From NCBI GenBank assembly GCA_937900415.1, contig CALCEY010000015.1:62001-126000 (forward strand): a stretch of DNA of 64,000 bases. Reading direction: 5' to 3'. Under the pieces are notes generated by a model. It was not told the origin of the DNA. It made no database searches and saw only the letters and a list, made by a program, of their open reading frames with translations. This DNA comes from an uncultured Clostridia bacterium. GTDB taxonomy: Bacteria > Bacillota > Clostridia > Peptostreptococcales > Anaerovoracaceae. Made by a program: the position numbers and the translations under genes. This document shows positions 31,485 to 40,190 of this stretch, piece by piece (the stretch's first letter is position 1; every line of letters starts with the position of its first letter).

Positions 31485-31517
31485 AAAACCTCTCTTTTGG
31501 ACGAAGAGAGGTTTTTT
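31485..31517 (+). terminator. Riboswitch-controlled terminator of metK
   Basis: AAAACCTCTCTT (31485-31496) pairs with AAGAGAGGTTTT (31504-31515), with a T-run to 31517. It lies 18 bases after the S-box aptamer, the standard expression platform. Confidence 0.93.
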
Positions 31518-31579
31518 AATGCGGCGGCCCGAAAGCGGCAGATTAACGAGGATTTAAAGACTAAAAGGAGGAAATATAT

Positions 31580-32764
31580 ATGAAAAGACTGTTTACTTCA
31601 GAATCAGTTACAGAAGGCCATCCTGACAAGATATGCGATCAGATTTCAGACGCAATAGTGGACGCTATTTTTGAAAAAGACCCCTATGGAAGAGTAGCAG
31701 CCGAGGCTACCACTACTACAGGCTATGCCATGGTAATGGGGGAGATAAGCACGAGCTGCTATGTGGACATACCGAAAATCGTAAGACAGGTTATCCTGGA
31801 TATAGGATATGACAGGAGTGAATACGGCTTTGACGGTAATACATGCGCCGTGCTTTCCGCCATAGACGAACAGTCGGGGGATATAGCCATGGGAGTTGAT
31901 AAGGCGCTGGAATACAAGGAAGGAACTCTTGACGATGCGATAGATACCATAGGAGCGGGAGACCAGGGACTTATGTTCGGCTATGCCTGCAACGAAACTC
32001 CGGAGCTTATGCCTATGCCTATAGCTTTGGCGCACAAGCTGGCCAGAAGATTGACGGAGGTAAGAAAGAACGGTACCCTCAAATATCTCAGACCTGACGG
32101 CAAGACGCAGGTTACTGTCGAATATGACGGCGACAAGGTGAAGAGGGTTGACACCGTTTTGGTTTCAACACAGCATGACGATGACGTTTCTCAGGAGCAG
32201 ATAAAGAGAGACATGATTGAGCATGTTATTAAGCCTATCGTTCCGGCAGAGCTTTTAGACGAAGAAACCAAGTATTACGTGAATCCTACAGGCAGATTTG
32301 TAATAGGAGGACCTCACGGAGATTCAGGACTTACAGGCAGAAAAATAATCGTTGACAGCTACGGCGGATATGCCCGTCACGGAGGCGGAGCCTTTTCCGG
32401 AAAGGATCCTACAAAGGTTGACCGCAGCGCGTCTTACGCTGCAAGATATGTGGCAAAGAACATAGTTGCCGCCGGAATAGCGGATAAGTGTGAGATACAG
32501 CTGGCCTACGCTATAGGCGTTGCAAAGCCTGTATCTGTTATGGTAGATACTTTCGGAACCGGCAGGATAGATGAGGATGAAATTTCCGAGTTGATAGAAA
32601 AGAATTTTGACCTGAGACCTGCTGCAATTATCAGGGATTTAGACTTAAGAAGACCTATATACAGACAGGTGGCGGCATACGGTCATTTCGGAAGAACTGA
32701 CATAGATCTTCCGTGGGAGCATACCGATAAGGCGCAGATTCTGAAGGAGCAGGCGGGACTGTAA
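31580..32764 (+). CDS. metK: S-adenosylmethionine synthetase
   Basis: Makes S-adenosylmethionine from methionine and ATP. The 394-residue protein begins MKRLFTSESVTEGHPDKICDQISDAIVDAI and has GAGDQGLMFGYA (ATP-binding hexapeptide region) and GGPHGDSGLTGRKIIVDSYGG (P-loop-like motif), both diagnostic. Length is normal. The gene is controlled by the SAM-I riboswitch in its leader. SAM is also the cofactor of KamA and of methyltransferases in this window. The ribosome site is AAAGGAGG. Confidence 0.98.
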   Translation: MKRLFTSESVTEGHPDKICDQISDAIVDAIFEKDPYGRVAAEATTTTGYAMVMGEISTSCYVDIPKIVRQVILDIGYDRSEYGFDGNTCAVLSAIDEQSGDIAMGVDKALEYKEGTLDDAIDTIGAGDQGLMFGYACNETPELMPMPIALAHKLARRLTEVRKNGTLKYLRPDGKTQVTVEYDGDKVKRVDTVLVSTQHDDDVSQEQIKRDMIEHVIKPIVPAELLDEETKYYVNPTGRFVIGGPHGDSGLTGRKIIVDSYGGYARHGGGAFSGKDPTKVDRSASYAARYVAKNIVAAGIADKCEIQLAYAIGVAKPVSVMVDTFGTGRIDEDEISELIEKNFDLRPAAIIRDLDLRRPIYRQVAAYGHFGRTDIDLPWEHTDKAQILKEQAGL

Positions 32765-32864
32765 GAAGACCGCTATGCGTTACGTGATTGCCGGATTTAA
32801 GCGGAGATTTAATATTATAATGAGAATTAGACGTAAACCGGGCATAAAAATATAAGAATAAGTA

Positions 32865-32924
32865 AAAAGTTGGCTTATAGGATAAAGCGCAATGATAAAA
32901 TGAGCCGTCCTTCAGCCAACTTTT
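32865..32924. terminator. Terminator between convergent metK and deoC
   Basis: AAAAGTTGGCT (32865-32875) pairs with AGCCAACTTTT (32914-32924) across a 38-base loop. An outer pairing, GGCATAAA (32841-32848) with TTTATGCC (32937-32944), could extend the structure into the 3' end of deoC. Confidence 0.7.
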
Positions 32925-32947
32925 GTTTTGATGACATTTATGCCGGG

Positions 32948-33619
32948 CTATTGTTTTTCCGCCGCTTCCATAATTTTTACAGAGGCGCTTGCTCCCAGCC
33001 TGTCAGCTCCGGCCTCGATCATTTCCATAGCAGTGTCGTAATCTCTGATACCGCCGCTGGCTTTCACCATAAGTCTGTCGCCTACAGCTGCTTTCATCAG
33101 AGCTACGTCTTCTTTCGTGGCTCCTCCGGTGGAAAAACCGGTGGATGTTTTGACGAATGCTGCGCCTGCTTCTTCGGAAAGTTTGCAGGCGGCAGCTTTT
33201 TCTTTATCTGTGAGCAGACAGGTTTCTATTATTACTTTTACGATGGCGTCATATTTGGCGGCCGCTTCTACGACAGCTTTGATGTCACTGCGTACAAAGT
33301 CGAAATTTCCGCTTTTCAGAGCGCCGACGTTTATTACCATGTCGATTTCCTTGGCTCCGTCTCTGCATGCTTCCTCCGTCTCAAAAGCCTTTGCCGCGGT
33401 TGTACAGGCGCCGAGGGGAAAGCCTACTACGGCGGCTATTTTTACAGGCGAGCCATCGAGCAGTTCTGAGCAGAGCTTGACGTAGCAGGAATTGACGCAT
33501 ACGGAATAAAACTGGTACCGGGCTGCCTCGTCGCATAGCTCTTCTATTTGGGAAGGAACTGCATCAGCTTTTAATAATGTGTGGTCAAAATATTTATTTA
33601 ACGGTTTATTTAAGTTCAT
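32948..33619 (-). CDS. deoC: Deoxyribose-phosphate aldolase
   Basis: Splits 2-deoxyribose-5-phosphate to acetaldehyde and glyceraldehyde-3-phosphate in deoxynucleoside breakdown. The 223-residue class I aldolase has the Schiff-base lysine in AAFVKTSTGFSTGGAT and the second active-site lysine in MVKASGGIRDY. The start at 33619 follows GGAGGTG; a frame extending to 33634 lacks a site. It stands alone, without deoA, deoB or deoD nearby. Confidence 0.95.
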   Translation of the reverse strand: MNLNKPLNKYFDHTLLKADAVPSQIEELCDEAARYQFYSVCVNSCYVKLCSELLDGSPVKIAAVVGFPLGACTTAAKAFETEEACRDGAKEIDMVINVGALKSGNFDFVRSDIKAVVEAAAKYDAIVKVIIETCLLTDKEKAAACKLSEEAGAAFVKTSTGFSTGGATKEDVALMKAAVGDRLMVKASGGIRDYDTAMEMIEAGADRLGASASVKIMEAAEKQ

Positions 33620-33647
33620 AATCAACACCTCCAACTAATTCATTTTC

Positions 33648-33676
33648 ATTATAACATTAGGCTTTTCGTATTGCAA
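33648..33676 (-). promoter_or_regulatory. Promoter of deoC
   Basis: On the minus strand, TTGCAA (33676-33671), a 17-bp spacer and TATAAT (33653-33648), 29 bases before the deoC ATG. Confidence 0.6.
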
Positions 33677-33764
33677 CAAGACAGGTTTACGCATATAATA
33701 TAAAGAAAATGGTTATTTAATTTATATCGGATAGATGATTGTGTTTTGATTTGAAGAGGTAATA

Positions 33765-34268
33765 ATGGAAAAGGCAGAACAGAGAATCAAGCTTTTGGAA
33801 GGAGTAAGATGGCTTGCTCCTATTCCTGCGCTTGTAATATTTATAGCAGCAAACGGAGTTTTCGCCGATTGGATAACCATACTTCTGGCCTTCGGATTTA
33901 TGTTTGGATTTTCAGGCATATGCAATTCGGAGCGCAAAAGAGTAGTGTGGGAGAATATAGTAAAGGACATCAGAGAAGCTTTAAATACAGTTGGCCAAAA
34001 GGAAGCCATATTCGAGGTTAAAACTATAAAGATAGGCATGGTCGTAAGGGTGTACCTCATAAGGGCGAGACAAAAATCCGCCGAGTGCAGTAAGGTCATA
34101 GTACAGAGCATTTCAGAGGGCTGGTATAAGCGTTACATCTGCGCTACGCAGATCGTTGATTTGAATAATAAGGATGATGTAAGGAATGCCAAGCTGCTGC
34201 TGGATGAGGATTTACTGAACGATATGAAGAAAAAGATGGAAGAACGAAGGAGAAACAAGAATAAATGA
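33765..34268 (+). CDS. Membrane protein of unknown function paired with a DUF3842 gene
   Basis: A 167-residue protein with two adjacent membrane segments (about 17-55: LAPIPALVIFIAANGVFADWITILLAFGFMFGF) and a charged cytoplasmic domain of about 110 residues ending in a basic coil (MKKKMEERRRNKNK). It is not a family I recognise. It overlaps the DUF3842 gene by 4 bases (ATGA), so the two are translationally coupled. The domain NTVGQKEAIFEVKTIKIGMVVRVYLIRARQKSAECSKVIVQSIS may be conserved. Confidence 0.7.
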   Translation: MEKAEQRIKLLEGVRWLAPIPALVIFIAANGVFADWITILLAFGFMFGFSGICNSERKRVVWENIVKDIREALNTVGQKEAIFEVKTIKIGMVVRVYLIRARQKSAECSKVIVQSISEGWYKRYICATQIVDLNNKDDVRNAKLLLDEDLLNDMKKKMEERRRNKNK

Positions 34269-34681
34269 AGAATATTCTGGTTATAGACGGACAAGGCGGA
34301 ATGTTGGGAAAGCAAATTGTTGAAGCGGTGAGAAAAATCTTGCCGCGAGACGAAATTACAGCTGTGGGAACGAATATTTCAGCGACAGCCAGCATGCTGA
34401 AGGCCGGAGCAGATAACGGAGCTACAGGAGAGAACGCTGTGATAGTATGTTCAAGGACGGCGGATATAATAGTAGGGCCTGTGGGAATAGCGATAGCTGA
34501 TTCGCTGCTTGGGGAGATAACGCCTGCAATGGCTCAGGCGGTGGGACAAAGCAGGGCAAAAAAGGTCTTGATACCTGTAAATAAGTGCAATAATATAATA
34601 GTAGGCGTAAGCGATAAGAAAATATCAGAGCTTATTAAAGAGGCGATAAACCAGATAGAAGAAATCAGCAGCGGCAGCTGA
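34265..34681 (+). CDS. DUF3842 protein
   Basis: A 138-residue soluble protein of a family common in Clostridia and without known function. It begins MKNILVIDGQGGMLGKQIVEAVRK, which looks like a nucleotide-binding fold with a glycine-rich loop, and has ADNGATGENAVIVCSRTADIIVGPVGIAIADSLLGEITP, typical of DUF3842. It is coupled to the membrane protein gene before it, which suggests a membrane-linked role. Confidence 0.82.
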   Translation: MKNILVIDGQGGMLGKQIVEAVRKILPRDEITAVGTNISATASMLKAGADNGATGENAVIVCSRTADIIVGPVGIAIADSLLGEITPAMAQAVGQSRAKKVLIPVNKCNNIIVGVSDKKISELIKEAINQIEEISSGS

Positions 34682-34714
34682 TTTGAGGACTGAGCCTATA
34701 CACAAAGCTATAAG

Positions 34715-34746
34715 ATACAGGCCTTTGATCTAAGGCTTGTATTTTT
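34715..34746 (+). terminator. Intrinsic terminator after the DUF3842 gene
   Basis: ATACAGGCCTT (34715-34725) pairs with AAGGCTTGTAT (34732-34742; one G-T pair), with T after it. From here to the promoter at 34964 about 215 bases contain a GGAGGCGGAGGGAGG purine run at 34856-34870 but no gene I can support. Confidence 0.8.
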
Positions 34747-34963
34747 GTTTATATCTCCGGACGCATATACTTCATAAGAATTTGCCCTGCAAAGGAGCAG
34801 CCGTCAGTGAATACAAGGCAAAAGCCGGGAAGCCGGTGCAGGTGCAATATGAAAAGGAGGCGGAGGGAGGGGGAACCTTTAAACGTAATAATTCATATCA
34901 ATGACAGCAGAGGCATTTGCAGAAAGCTTTTGCCCGGATGGATAATTCGGCGGCCAAAACCGA

Positions 34964-34992
34964 TTGAATTTTTCAAGGTTTTGTAATATAAT
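34964..34992 (+). promoter_or_regulatory. Promoter of the aspartokinase gene
   Basis: TTGAAT (34964-34969), a 17-bp spacer and TATAAT (34987-34992), 47 bases before the ATG. No lysine riboswitch is present between promoter and gene. Confidence 0.7.
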
Positions 34993-35039
34993 ATTATTTT
35001 AAGTTACATAAGATTTTTTTGAGGAAGGAAAGACCTAAA

Positions 35040-36371
35040 ATGGGCATAAAAGTAGCAAAATTCGGAGGTTCATCTGTCGCCGATGGAATTCAGTTGACTA
35101 AGACTAAGCAGATAATAGAGCAGGACCCTGACAGAAAATATATAGTGGTTTCGGCGCCGGGCAAGAGATTTGATGGGGATAACAAGATAACGGATTTGCT
35201 TTACTTGTGCAAGACTCATATAGACCACAATCTTCCCTACGACCAGATATTTCAAGTGGTAGCGGACAGATACATGGCCGTCGAAGTTAATCTTGGAATA
35301 GATGTGGATCTGTTAAAATATTTGGACGAGATAAGAGAGAACTTAAAGAATAATCCTACAGCCGATTACGTAGCCTCGAGAGGAGAATTTTTAAACGCCG
35401 TGCTGGTCGCAGCTTTTCTCGGTTTTGATTTTGTGGATACGGCGCCTCTGATAAAATTCGACTCCAGAGGGAAAATTTTAATGGAAGAGACGGATAAAGC
35501 TCTCAGAGAAGAGCTCCTCAAGCATGAAAATGCAGTTCTGCCGGGGTTTTATGGTTCTACGCCGGACGGTAAGATAAAGACCTTTTCAAGAGGAGGTTCT
35601 GATATTACCGGAGCTCTGGTGGCAAGAGCTCTGAAGGCCGACGTATATGAAAACTGGACTGATGTTTCGGGGTTCCTTATGGCAGATCCAAGAATTGTAA
35701 AAAATCCCAAGCAGATAAAGACTATTTCATATAAAGAGCTCAGAGAGCTTTCATATATGGGAGCCAGTGTACTTCATGAGGACGCCATTTATCCGGCAAG
35801 AATGGCCAGCGTCCCTATAAATATTAAGAACACTAATATTCCTGAGGATTATGGTACCATGATAGTCGGAGAATCCGATTTCGAGGACTCTCCGTCAAAG
35901 GGGAGAGTTGTGACAGGAATTGCGGGAAGCAAGGATTTCACAGTCGTGGCTCTTTACAAGAACATGATGAGCAGTGAAAGAGGATTTGTAAGGAGAATTC
36001 TCGGCATTTTAGATGATTATGATATAAATTTTGAGCATCTGCCGAGCGGGATAGATACCGTTTCCGTAGTAATGTCCAACAAATCTCTGGGCGACAGGCT
36101 GGAGGAGGTTTTGGACGCTTTTCAGTCAAGATTGCAGCCAGACAGCATAGATGTGATAGAGAACGTCGCGCTTATCGCTACGGTAGGACGCAGGATGTCG
36201 TCGAGGGTTGGGGTTTCCGCAAAGCTTTTCAATGCTCTCAGCGATGCAAAAGTCAATATAAGGATGATAGACCAGGGCTCAAGCGAAATGAATATAATCG
36301 TAGGCGTAGACAATAAAGATTTTGAAAAGGCTGTAAGAGCCATATACAACGCTTTCAGCGAGGAGGAATAA
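35040..36371 (+). CDS. Aspartate kinase
   Basis: Phosphorylates aspartate, the entry to lysine, threonine and methionine synthesis. The 443-residue protein starts MGIKVAKFGGSSVADG (kinase motif) and has FSRGGSDITGALVARALKADVYENWTDVSG. The C-terminal part holds two ACT domains (VVALYKNMMSSERGFVRRILGILDDYDINFEHLPSGIDTVSVVM and VALIATVGRRMSSRVGVSAKLFNALSDAKVNIRMIDQGSSEMNIIVGV). It is monofunctional, without homoserine dehydrogenase. ATG at 35040 matches the family start; a TTG at 35019 is less likely. It sits alone with a kinase-like gene, and allosteric control by lysine or threonine cannot be told. Confidence 0.95.
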   Translation: MGIKVAKFGGSSVADGIQLTKTKQIIEQDPDRKYIVVSAPGKRFDGDNKITDLLYLCKTHIDHNLPYDQIFQVVADRYMAVEVNLGIDVDLLKYLDEIRENLKNNPTADYVASRGEFLNAVLVAAFLGFDFVDTAPLIKFDSRGKILMEETDKALREELLKHENAVLPGFYGSTPDGKIKTFSRGGSDITGALVARALKADVYENWTDVSGFLMADPRIVKNPKQIKTISYKELRELSYMGASVLHEDAIYPARMASVPINIKNTNIPEDYGTMIVGESDFEDSPSKGRVVTGIAGSKDFTVVALYKNMMSSERGFVRRILGILDDYDINFEHLPSGIDTVSVVMSNKSLGDRLEEVLDAFQSRLQPDSIDVIENVALIATVGRRMSSRVGVSAKLFNALSDAKVNIRMIDQGSSEMNIIVGVDNKDFEKAVRAIYNAFSEEE

Positions 36372-36374
36372 GTC

Positions 36375-36989
36375 ATGAAAAAACTTGTAACCATAAGCCG
36401 CGAATTTGGAAGCGGAGGAAGAATAATAGGCAAACTGCTTGCTGAAAGGCTGAACGTGCCCTTTTACGATAAAGAGGTAATAGAGATGGCGGCCGGCGAA
36501 AGCGGTTTTTCAGAGGAAATGATGGAAAACGCAGAGCTCAGAGCAAAAAACAGCTTTGCTTACAGCCTTTCTTCCGCAGCCAATTTCAGCGACGGAATAG
36601 GCGTGGATGGTCTTTCTGTCAACGAAAAGCTGTTTTTGGCTCAATTTCAGGTGATAAAAGAGATAGGAGAAAAAGGAGAAGGGGTAATAATAGGAAGATG
36701 CGCAGACTACGTTCTCAAAGATTTTCCGGGAGTTACCAACGCATTTATATATGGAGAATATGAAGACAGAGTCAGACGCGCAGTAGAAAAATACGGCGTA
36801 GCTGAAAAGGAGGCGGATCGCATCGTTTCCTCCTATGATAAGGCTCGCGAAAATTATTACAATTATCACACCAGCCGCAAGTGGGGAGATTACAGAAACT
36901 ATAATCTGTCGATAGACAGCAGTTATATAAGTGAAGAGGAAGCGGCTTGCCTGATAGCCGAGTATGTTGAAAGGAGAATTTACAGATGA
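36375..36989 (+). CDS. Cytidylate kinase-like family protein
   Basis: A 204-residue P-loop kinase-like protein. The N-terminus KKLVTISREFGSGGRIIGKLLAERLNVPFYDKEVIEMAA is the pattern of the cytidylate kinase-like family, with a glycine-rich loop SREFGSGGR in place of a standard Walker A. A later block is GEGVIIGRCADYVLKDFPGVTNAFIYGEYEDRVRRAVEKYGV. Such proteins are frequent in gut Clostridia and have no assigned substrate. It lies 3 bases after the aspartokinase gene and overlaps the next small gene. Confidence 0.82.
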   Translation: MKKLVTISREFGSGGRIIGKLLAERLNVPFYDKEVIEMAAGESGFSEEMMENAELRAKNSFAYSLSSAANFSDGIGVDGLSVNEKLFLAQFQVIKEIGEKGEGVIIGRCADYVLKDFPGVTNAFIYGEYEDRVRRAVEKYGVAEKEADRIVSSYDKARENYYNYHTSRKWGDYRNYNLSIDSSYISEEEAACLIAEYVERRIYR

Positions 36990-37147
36990 TGTGTTCAGAT
37001 AAAAAAAATCAATTTAGATACGGCAGAAAAACAGTAAATAAAAAATGTTTGATAACTGCGGCTGCATGCATAGGATTGGCTGCCTGTGTAACTGCGGCGC
37101 TTACGGTAAACTTTTTTGTCAAGAAATCAAAGACCTCCAAAGAATAA
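36986..37147 (+). CDS. Small single-pass membrane protein (53 residues)
   Basis: The ATG overlaps the stop of the kinase-like gene, and AAAGGAG lies 8-14 bases upstream, a strong case for translation. The product has a basic N-terminus (QFRYGRKTVNKK), one hydrophobic helix (CLITAACIGLAACVTAALTVNFFV) and a short basic tail (KKSKTSKE). It is too short for many gene finders. No function is known; the helix with a positive tail on both sides could be a small membrane regulator. Confidence 0.65.
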   Translation: MMCSDKKNQFRYGRKTVNKKCLITAAACIGLAACVTAALTVNFFVKKSKTSKE

Positions 37148-37157
37148 AAGGAAAGGA

Positions 37158-39104
37158 ATGAAAACGATGACAGACAAAGCAGATAAAGGAACTTATTATA
37201 TAACGACGCCGATTTACTATCCCAGCTCGAACCTTCATATAGGACACACATATTGTACCGTGATGGCTGACGCTATGGCGAGATTCAAGAGACTGTGCGG
37301 CTATGACGTACGTTTTCTCACAGGAACAGATGAACACGGACAGAAAATCGAAACTTTAGCCAAGGAAAAAGGAGTCGCTCCGCAGGCATACGTGGATAAT
37401 ATTGTTGACGGTATCAAGAAGCTGTGGAAAACGATGGAAATTTCATATGATGATTTTATTCGTACTACCGAGCCGCGTCATATAAAAAGAGTACAGGCCA
37501 TCTTTATGAAGATGTACGAAAAGGGAGATATATACAAAGGCGAGTACGAAGGCCTGTATTGTACGCCATGCGAATCCTTCTGGACTGAAAGCCAGCTGGT
37601 AAACGGATGTTGTCCCGATTGCGGCCGCCCTGTTACGGCTGCCAAGGAGGAAGCATATTTCTTCAAGCTTTCGAAATATGCTGACAAGCTTCTTGAACTG
37701 TTTGAGACGAATCCTGAATTTCTCCAGCCTGAAAGCAGAAGAAACGAGATGATTTCTTTTATAAAGCAAGGTCTTGGCGATCTCTGCATTTCACGTTCGA
37801 CCTTTGACTGGGGCATTCCTGTTCCGATAGACGAAAAGCATGTTATATATGTATGGCTTGACGCTCTCACCAATTATATTACGGCCCTCGGATACCCCGA
37901 TGAGCCGGAGCTTTACGATAAATACTGGCCGGCCAACGTGCATCTGGTAGGGAAAGAAATTGTAAGGTTCCATTCCATAATTTGGCCCGCAATGCTGATG
38001 AGTGCAGGAATTCCGTTGCCGAAGCAGGTTCTCGGCCATGGCTGGCTGCTTCTTGGCGGAGAAAAAGTTTCCAAGTCTAAAGCGGCCAAGGGAAACGACG
38101 TAGTAGATCCTGTAATTTTAATTGAACGTTACGGCATAGATGCACTTAAATACTTTCTTCTGCGTGAATATACTTTCGGACAGGACGGTGTGTTTACCAA
38201 CGAGGTTATGCTTAAAAGAATGAATTATGATCTGGCCAACGACCTCGGAAATCTTGTATCCAGAACTGTTTCCATGATAGAAAAATACTGCGGCGGAGCG
38301 GTTCCGAAGGCCGAAACCTCTGATGAAACAGATGAAGACCTTAAACGTATAGCCGTAGGGGCCGCAGCTAAGGTAGAGGCACAGATGGACAAGTTTGCCT
38401 TTAATATGGCTCTTGAAGAAATCTGGGTTTTGGTAAGGCGCGCCAATAAATATATAGACGAAAAATCACCGTGGATCCTTGCAAAAGACGAAAGCAAAAA
38501 AGCAGTGCTTGATACCGTTATGCACAATCTGGCAGAGTCGATAAGGATAATATCCATATTGATATATCCATTCATGCATACCACGAGTAAGGAAATAAGG
38601 AAACAGATGGGACTCTGGTATTCAGACGTGGTCTGGGAGGACGCCTTTACCTTTGAAATGATGTACGGCGAGCAGGTGAAGAAAGGAAATCCTATTTTCC
38701 CTCGGCTTGATATAGAGAAGGAGCTTGAAGAACTTCGGGCTATTAACAAGCCTGCCGAGCCGGACAACATTCCTCTGGAATTAAAGCCCGAAATAACTTA
38801 CGATGATTTTGATAAGATAGACTTCAGAGTGGGAACTATTTTAAAAGCCGAAAAACATCCTAAGGCAGATAAGCTGCTTGTTTTTCAGATTAAAATGGGA
38901 ACTGAGCTGCGCCAGGTTATAAGCGGCGTTGCAAACGATTTTAAGCCTGAAGAAATGGTGGGGCAAAAGGTGATAGTGGTAGCAAATCTCAAGCCTCGTC
39001 AGCTGAGAGGAATGGAATCAAAGGGAATGCTGCTGTTTGCGGAAAACGGCAAGCGTTGCGAGATAGTCACAACTTCCGCTCCTGACGGAGAAATAGTGGG
39101 ATAG
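37158..39104 (+). CDS. metG: Methionyl-tRNA synthetase
   Basis: Charges tRNA(Met). The 648-residue protein has the class I HIGH motif in NLHIGHTYC, the KMSKS-type motif as GEKVSKSKAAKGN, and a four-cysteine zinc site (CTPCESFWTES...CCPDCGRP). The C-terminal 105 residues form the tRNA-binding OB-fold domain (ITYDDFDKIDFRVGTILKAEKHPKADKLLVFQIKMGTELRQVISGVA). The start at 37158 is preceded by AAAGGAAAGG; a second ATG three codons later is possible. The MSKS-type site with valine at the second position is common in this form. Confidence 0.97.
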   Translation: MKTMTDKADKGTYYITTPIYYPSSNLHIGHTYCTVMADAMARFKRLCGYDVRFLTGTDEHGQKIETLAKEKGVAPQAYVDNIVDGIKKLWKTMEISYDDFIRTTEPRHIKRVQAIFMKMYEKGDIYKGEYEGLYCTPCESFWTESQLVNGCCPDCGRPVTAAKEEAYFFKLSKYADKLLELFETNPEFLQPESRRNEMISFIKQGLGDLCISRSTFDWGIPVPIDEKHVIYVWLDALTNYITALGYPDEPELYDKYWPANVHLVGKEIVRFHSIIWPAMLMSAGIPLPKQVLGHGWLLLGGEKVSKSKAAKGNDVVDPVILIERYGIDALKYFLLREYTFGQDGVFTNEVMLKRMNYDLANDLGNLVSRTVSMIEKYCGGAVPKAETSDETDEDLKRIAVGAAAKVEAQMDKFAFNMALEEIWVLVRRANKYIDEKSPWILAKDESKKAVLDTVMHNLAESIRIISILIYPFMHTTSKEIRKQMGLWYSDVVWEDAFTFEMMYGEQVKKGNPIFPRLDIEKELEELRAINKPAEPDNIPLELKPEITYDDFDKIDFRVGTILKAEKHPKADKLLVFQIKMGTELRQVISGVANDFKPEEMVGQKVIVVANLKPRQLRGMESKGMLLFAENGKRCEIVTTSAPDGEIVG

Positions 39105-39296
39105 CATAACGTGCTGCCAATTTAAAAGGAAGAGGTAAAATCCGGTTCAACGAAAGCTTCGGCGCCTTCTAAGGAACAACGTTCGGCAAAAAAAGATTCG
39201 CAGCGCTGCGAAAGTGAACGACTGACTTGTGAAAATACGCAGAACGGAAGAAGCTTTAATAGGTGAATTGCGAAGTACGAAACGGAGAGATAGATT

Positions 39297-40127
39297 ATGT
39301 TGTTTGATTCACATGCACATATAAATAACGACAGCTATACTGACGAAGAGCGGGACGAGCTGATAAAAGAAATTGAAAATTCAGCTCTTGATTATGTTAT
39401 GGACGTAGGTTTCGACCTTGAAAGCTCATTAAGAGCCGCCGGGCATGCAAAACGTTTCCCGTGGTGCTATGCCGCCGTTGGGATTCATCCTCATGACGCC
39501 GGAGACATGGATGAGGACGTGCTGACTCTTGTAAAGGGACTTGCTAAGAGAGATAAAGTACAGGCCATAGGAGAGATAGGGCTTGACTTTCATTACGACA
39601 ACACTGAGCCTGATATTCAGGAATATTGGTTTCGCAGACAGATTCGTCTTGCCAATGAACTAAGACTTCCGATAGTAATTCATTCAAGAGACGCTGATCA
39701 GCGTACTATGGATATACTTAAAGAAGAAAAGGCTTTTTCGTCTGAGAGATGCGGCTGGTTTCCGCTGCGCCGCGGCCCCAGCGGCGTCCTTGAAAAGGAC
39801 GCTCGCGTGCTTCTTCATTGTTTCAGCGGAAGCCGCGAGCTGGGACAGCAGTATGTCAGCCTGGGTGCGGCGCTGTCCGTCGCCGGACCGGTGACATATA
39901 AGAACAACCGTAAAACTGTGGAAGTTGTTGAAACTATTCCGATAGAATATCTGATGGCAGAGACCGATTCGCCTTATTTGACGCCGGTACCTTTCAGAGG
40001 AAAGCCAAATAAGCCGCCTTATGTTGAATATACCGTGCGAAAGATAGCTGAAATTAAGAGGATTTCTTACGAGGCGGCAGCTGAGAAAACGCTGGAAAAC
40101 GCTAAGACGTTTTTCAATATAAATTAA
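39297..40127 (+). CDS. tatD: TatD-family metal-dependent hydrolase
   Basis: A TIM-barrel DNase/hydrolase. The metal-binding motifs are present: DSHAHIN at the N-terminus, GEIGLDFHY, IVIHSRDA, LLHCFSG and AETDSPYLTP. The 276-residue length exceeds the usual 255 because about 20 extra residues (roughly 146-168, including RCGWFPLRRGP) stand between ILKEE and LLHCFSG. This segment is GC-rich and palindromic at the DNA level, and lies on a surface loop, so activity may persist. The gene follows metG, as in many Firmicutes (metG-tatD). Confidence 0.92.
   Translation: MLFDSHAHINNDSYTDEERDELIKEIENSALDYVMDVGFDLESSLRAAGHAKRFPWCYAAVGIHPHDAGDMDEDVLTLVKGLAKRDKVQAIGEIGLDFHYDNTEPDIQEYWFRRQIRLANELRLPIVIHSRDADQRTMDILKEEKAFSSERCGWFPLRRGPSGVLEKDARVLLHCFSGSRELGQQYVSLGAALSVAGPVTYKNNRKTVEVVETIPIEYLMAETDSPYLTPVPFRGKPNKPPYVEYTVRKIAEIKRISYEAAAEKTLENAKTFFNIN
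39732..39802. repeat. Palindromic, GC-rich in-frame insertion within tatD
   Basis: Two adjacent hairpins lie in the extra segment: CCGCTG (39762-39767) with CAGCGG (39779-39784), and GCGTCCTT (39784-39791) with AAGGACGC (39795-39802). The insert keeps the frame and adds about 20 residues missing from the TatD sequences I know. It resembles palindromic elements that insert into coding genes in other bacteria. Confidence 0.55.
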
Positions 40128-40164
40128 AATTAAAATTAAAATTAAAATTAAAATTAAAATTAAA
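40121..40164. repeat. Hexanucleotide microsatellite (AAATTA)n
   Basis: About seven tandem copies of AAATTA cover the tatD stop codon and run to 40164. Each unit also contains TAA in frame, so tatD ends in the array. The tract lies 27 bases before the next ATG and ends close to its ribosome site, so copy-number change could alter expression of that gene. Confidence 0.85.
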
Positions 40165-40190
40165 TCGAATGTCTTAGGAGGAAAAAAGAA

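Noticed and set aside
32870..33469. 199-codon open frame on the plus strand
   Set aside because: Antisense to deoC, which has intact catalytic motifs and its own promoter.
34760..35039. Lysine riboswitch before aspartokinase
   Set aside because: The region lacks the conserved L-box sequences, and the promoter lies only 47 bases before the gene.
39197..39212. 16-bp perfect palindrome TTCGCAGCGCTGCGAA between metG and tatD
   Set aside because: Too isolated to name as an operator or terminator; no T-run and no second copy seen nearby.
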